Shown piece after piece: positions 63,912 through 64,000 of a DNA stretch of 64,000 nucleotides. The notes under the pieces were generated by a model. It was not told the origin of the DNA and made no database searches. It saw nothing but the letters and a program-made list of their open reading frames with translations. A program made the translations under genes and the position numbers. Source of the DNA: Phoronis australis (Eukaryota > Phoronida > Phoronidae). Position 1 is the stretch's first letter. Each line of letters starts with the position of its first letter. The DNA lies in NCBI GenBank assembly GCA_002633005.1, contig NMRA01000073.1:467791-531790 (forward strand), read 5' to 3'.

Positions 63912-64000
63912 AAACTTGGCCGTTGAAAGAAGAAGCGGGGAAGAACGTTCAAGTCCATCAGTTTAGGAAGTACTGTCGTTTTGAAATGCATTTCTTTGTG

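Noticed and set aside
1-64000. CRISPR arrays, tRNA, rRNA
   Set aside because: No regular short direct repeats with spacers, no tRNA B-box with matching stems, and no rRNA words were seen.

Overview
This is a scaffold piece from an intron-rich animal genome, not a prokaryotic or viral one. It is AT-rich and has small exons in kilobase-sized introns, GT-AG splice signals, many short inverted-repeat elements and decayed retrotransposon fragments. It also has the gap pattern of an older shotgun assembly: lone N bases, poly-G at contig ends and one 530-base gap. Two exon sets are recognisable by eye as conserved animal genes, SRP9 and CCDC167. My best guess is a marine invertebrate, perhaps a deuterostome, but the sequence does not prove this. 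None of the real exons forms a long open frame, so they were found from splice signals, reading phase and protein similarity.

Layout. (1) 965-32390, minus strand: a chain of 13 candidate exons ('gene A') whose splice phases join into one frame of 484 codons plus stop. I cannot name the protein. It has a Ser/Thr-rich N-terminal exon, a more ordered middle and a Ser-rich C-terminal part. Its introns hold tandem repeats with CTCF-like motifs, MITE-like elements, a retrotransposon RNase H remnant and two assembly duplications. (2) 32.5-41.2 kb: mostly noncoding, with one TIR element near 36.4-36.8 kb and two candidate exons of a minus-strand gene starting at 41193. (3) 41853-48144, plus strand: SRP9 in three exons. 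Its introns hold a diverged half-copy of a foldback element, a 689-base palindromic transposon with an 8-base target duplication, a GAT-rich repeat and the gap. (4) 51002-53698, minus strand: three exons of CCDC167, convergent with SRP9; its first exon was not found. (5) 55.9-58.7 kb: a 174-base satellite followed directly by a 1.6 kb foldback element. (6) 59.4-64 kb, plus strand: weak candidate exons of one or two genes, plus a decayed RNase H-bearing retrotransposon at 61.2-61.9 kb.

Functionally, SRP9 is the Alu-domain subunit of the signal recognition particle and CCDC167 is a small tail-anchored coiled-coil protein. Nothing suggests that the genes form one pathway. No CRISPR array, tRNA or rRNA was seen. 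The most unusual material is repetitive: two different foldback elements, a roughly 142-base tandem array carrying CTCF-like motifs, and the 174-base satellite with a dyad in each unit.
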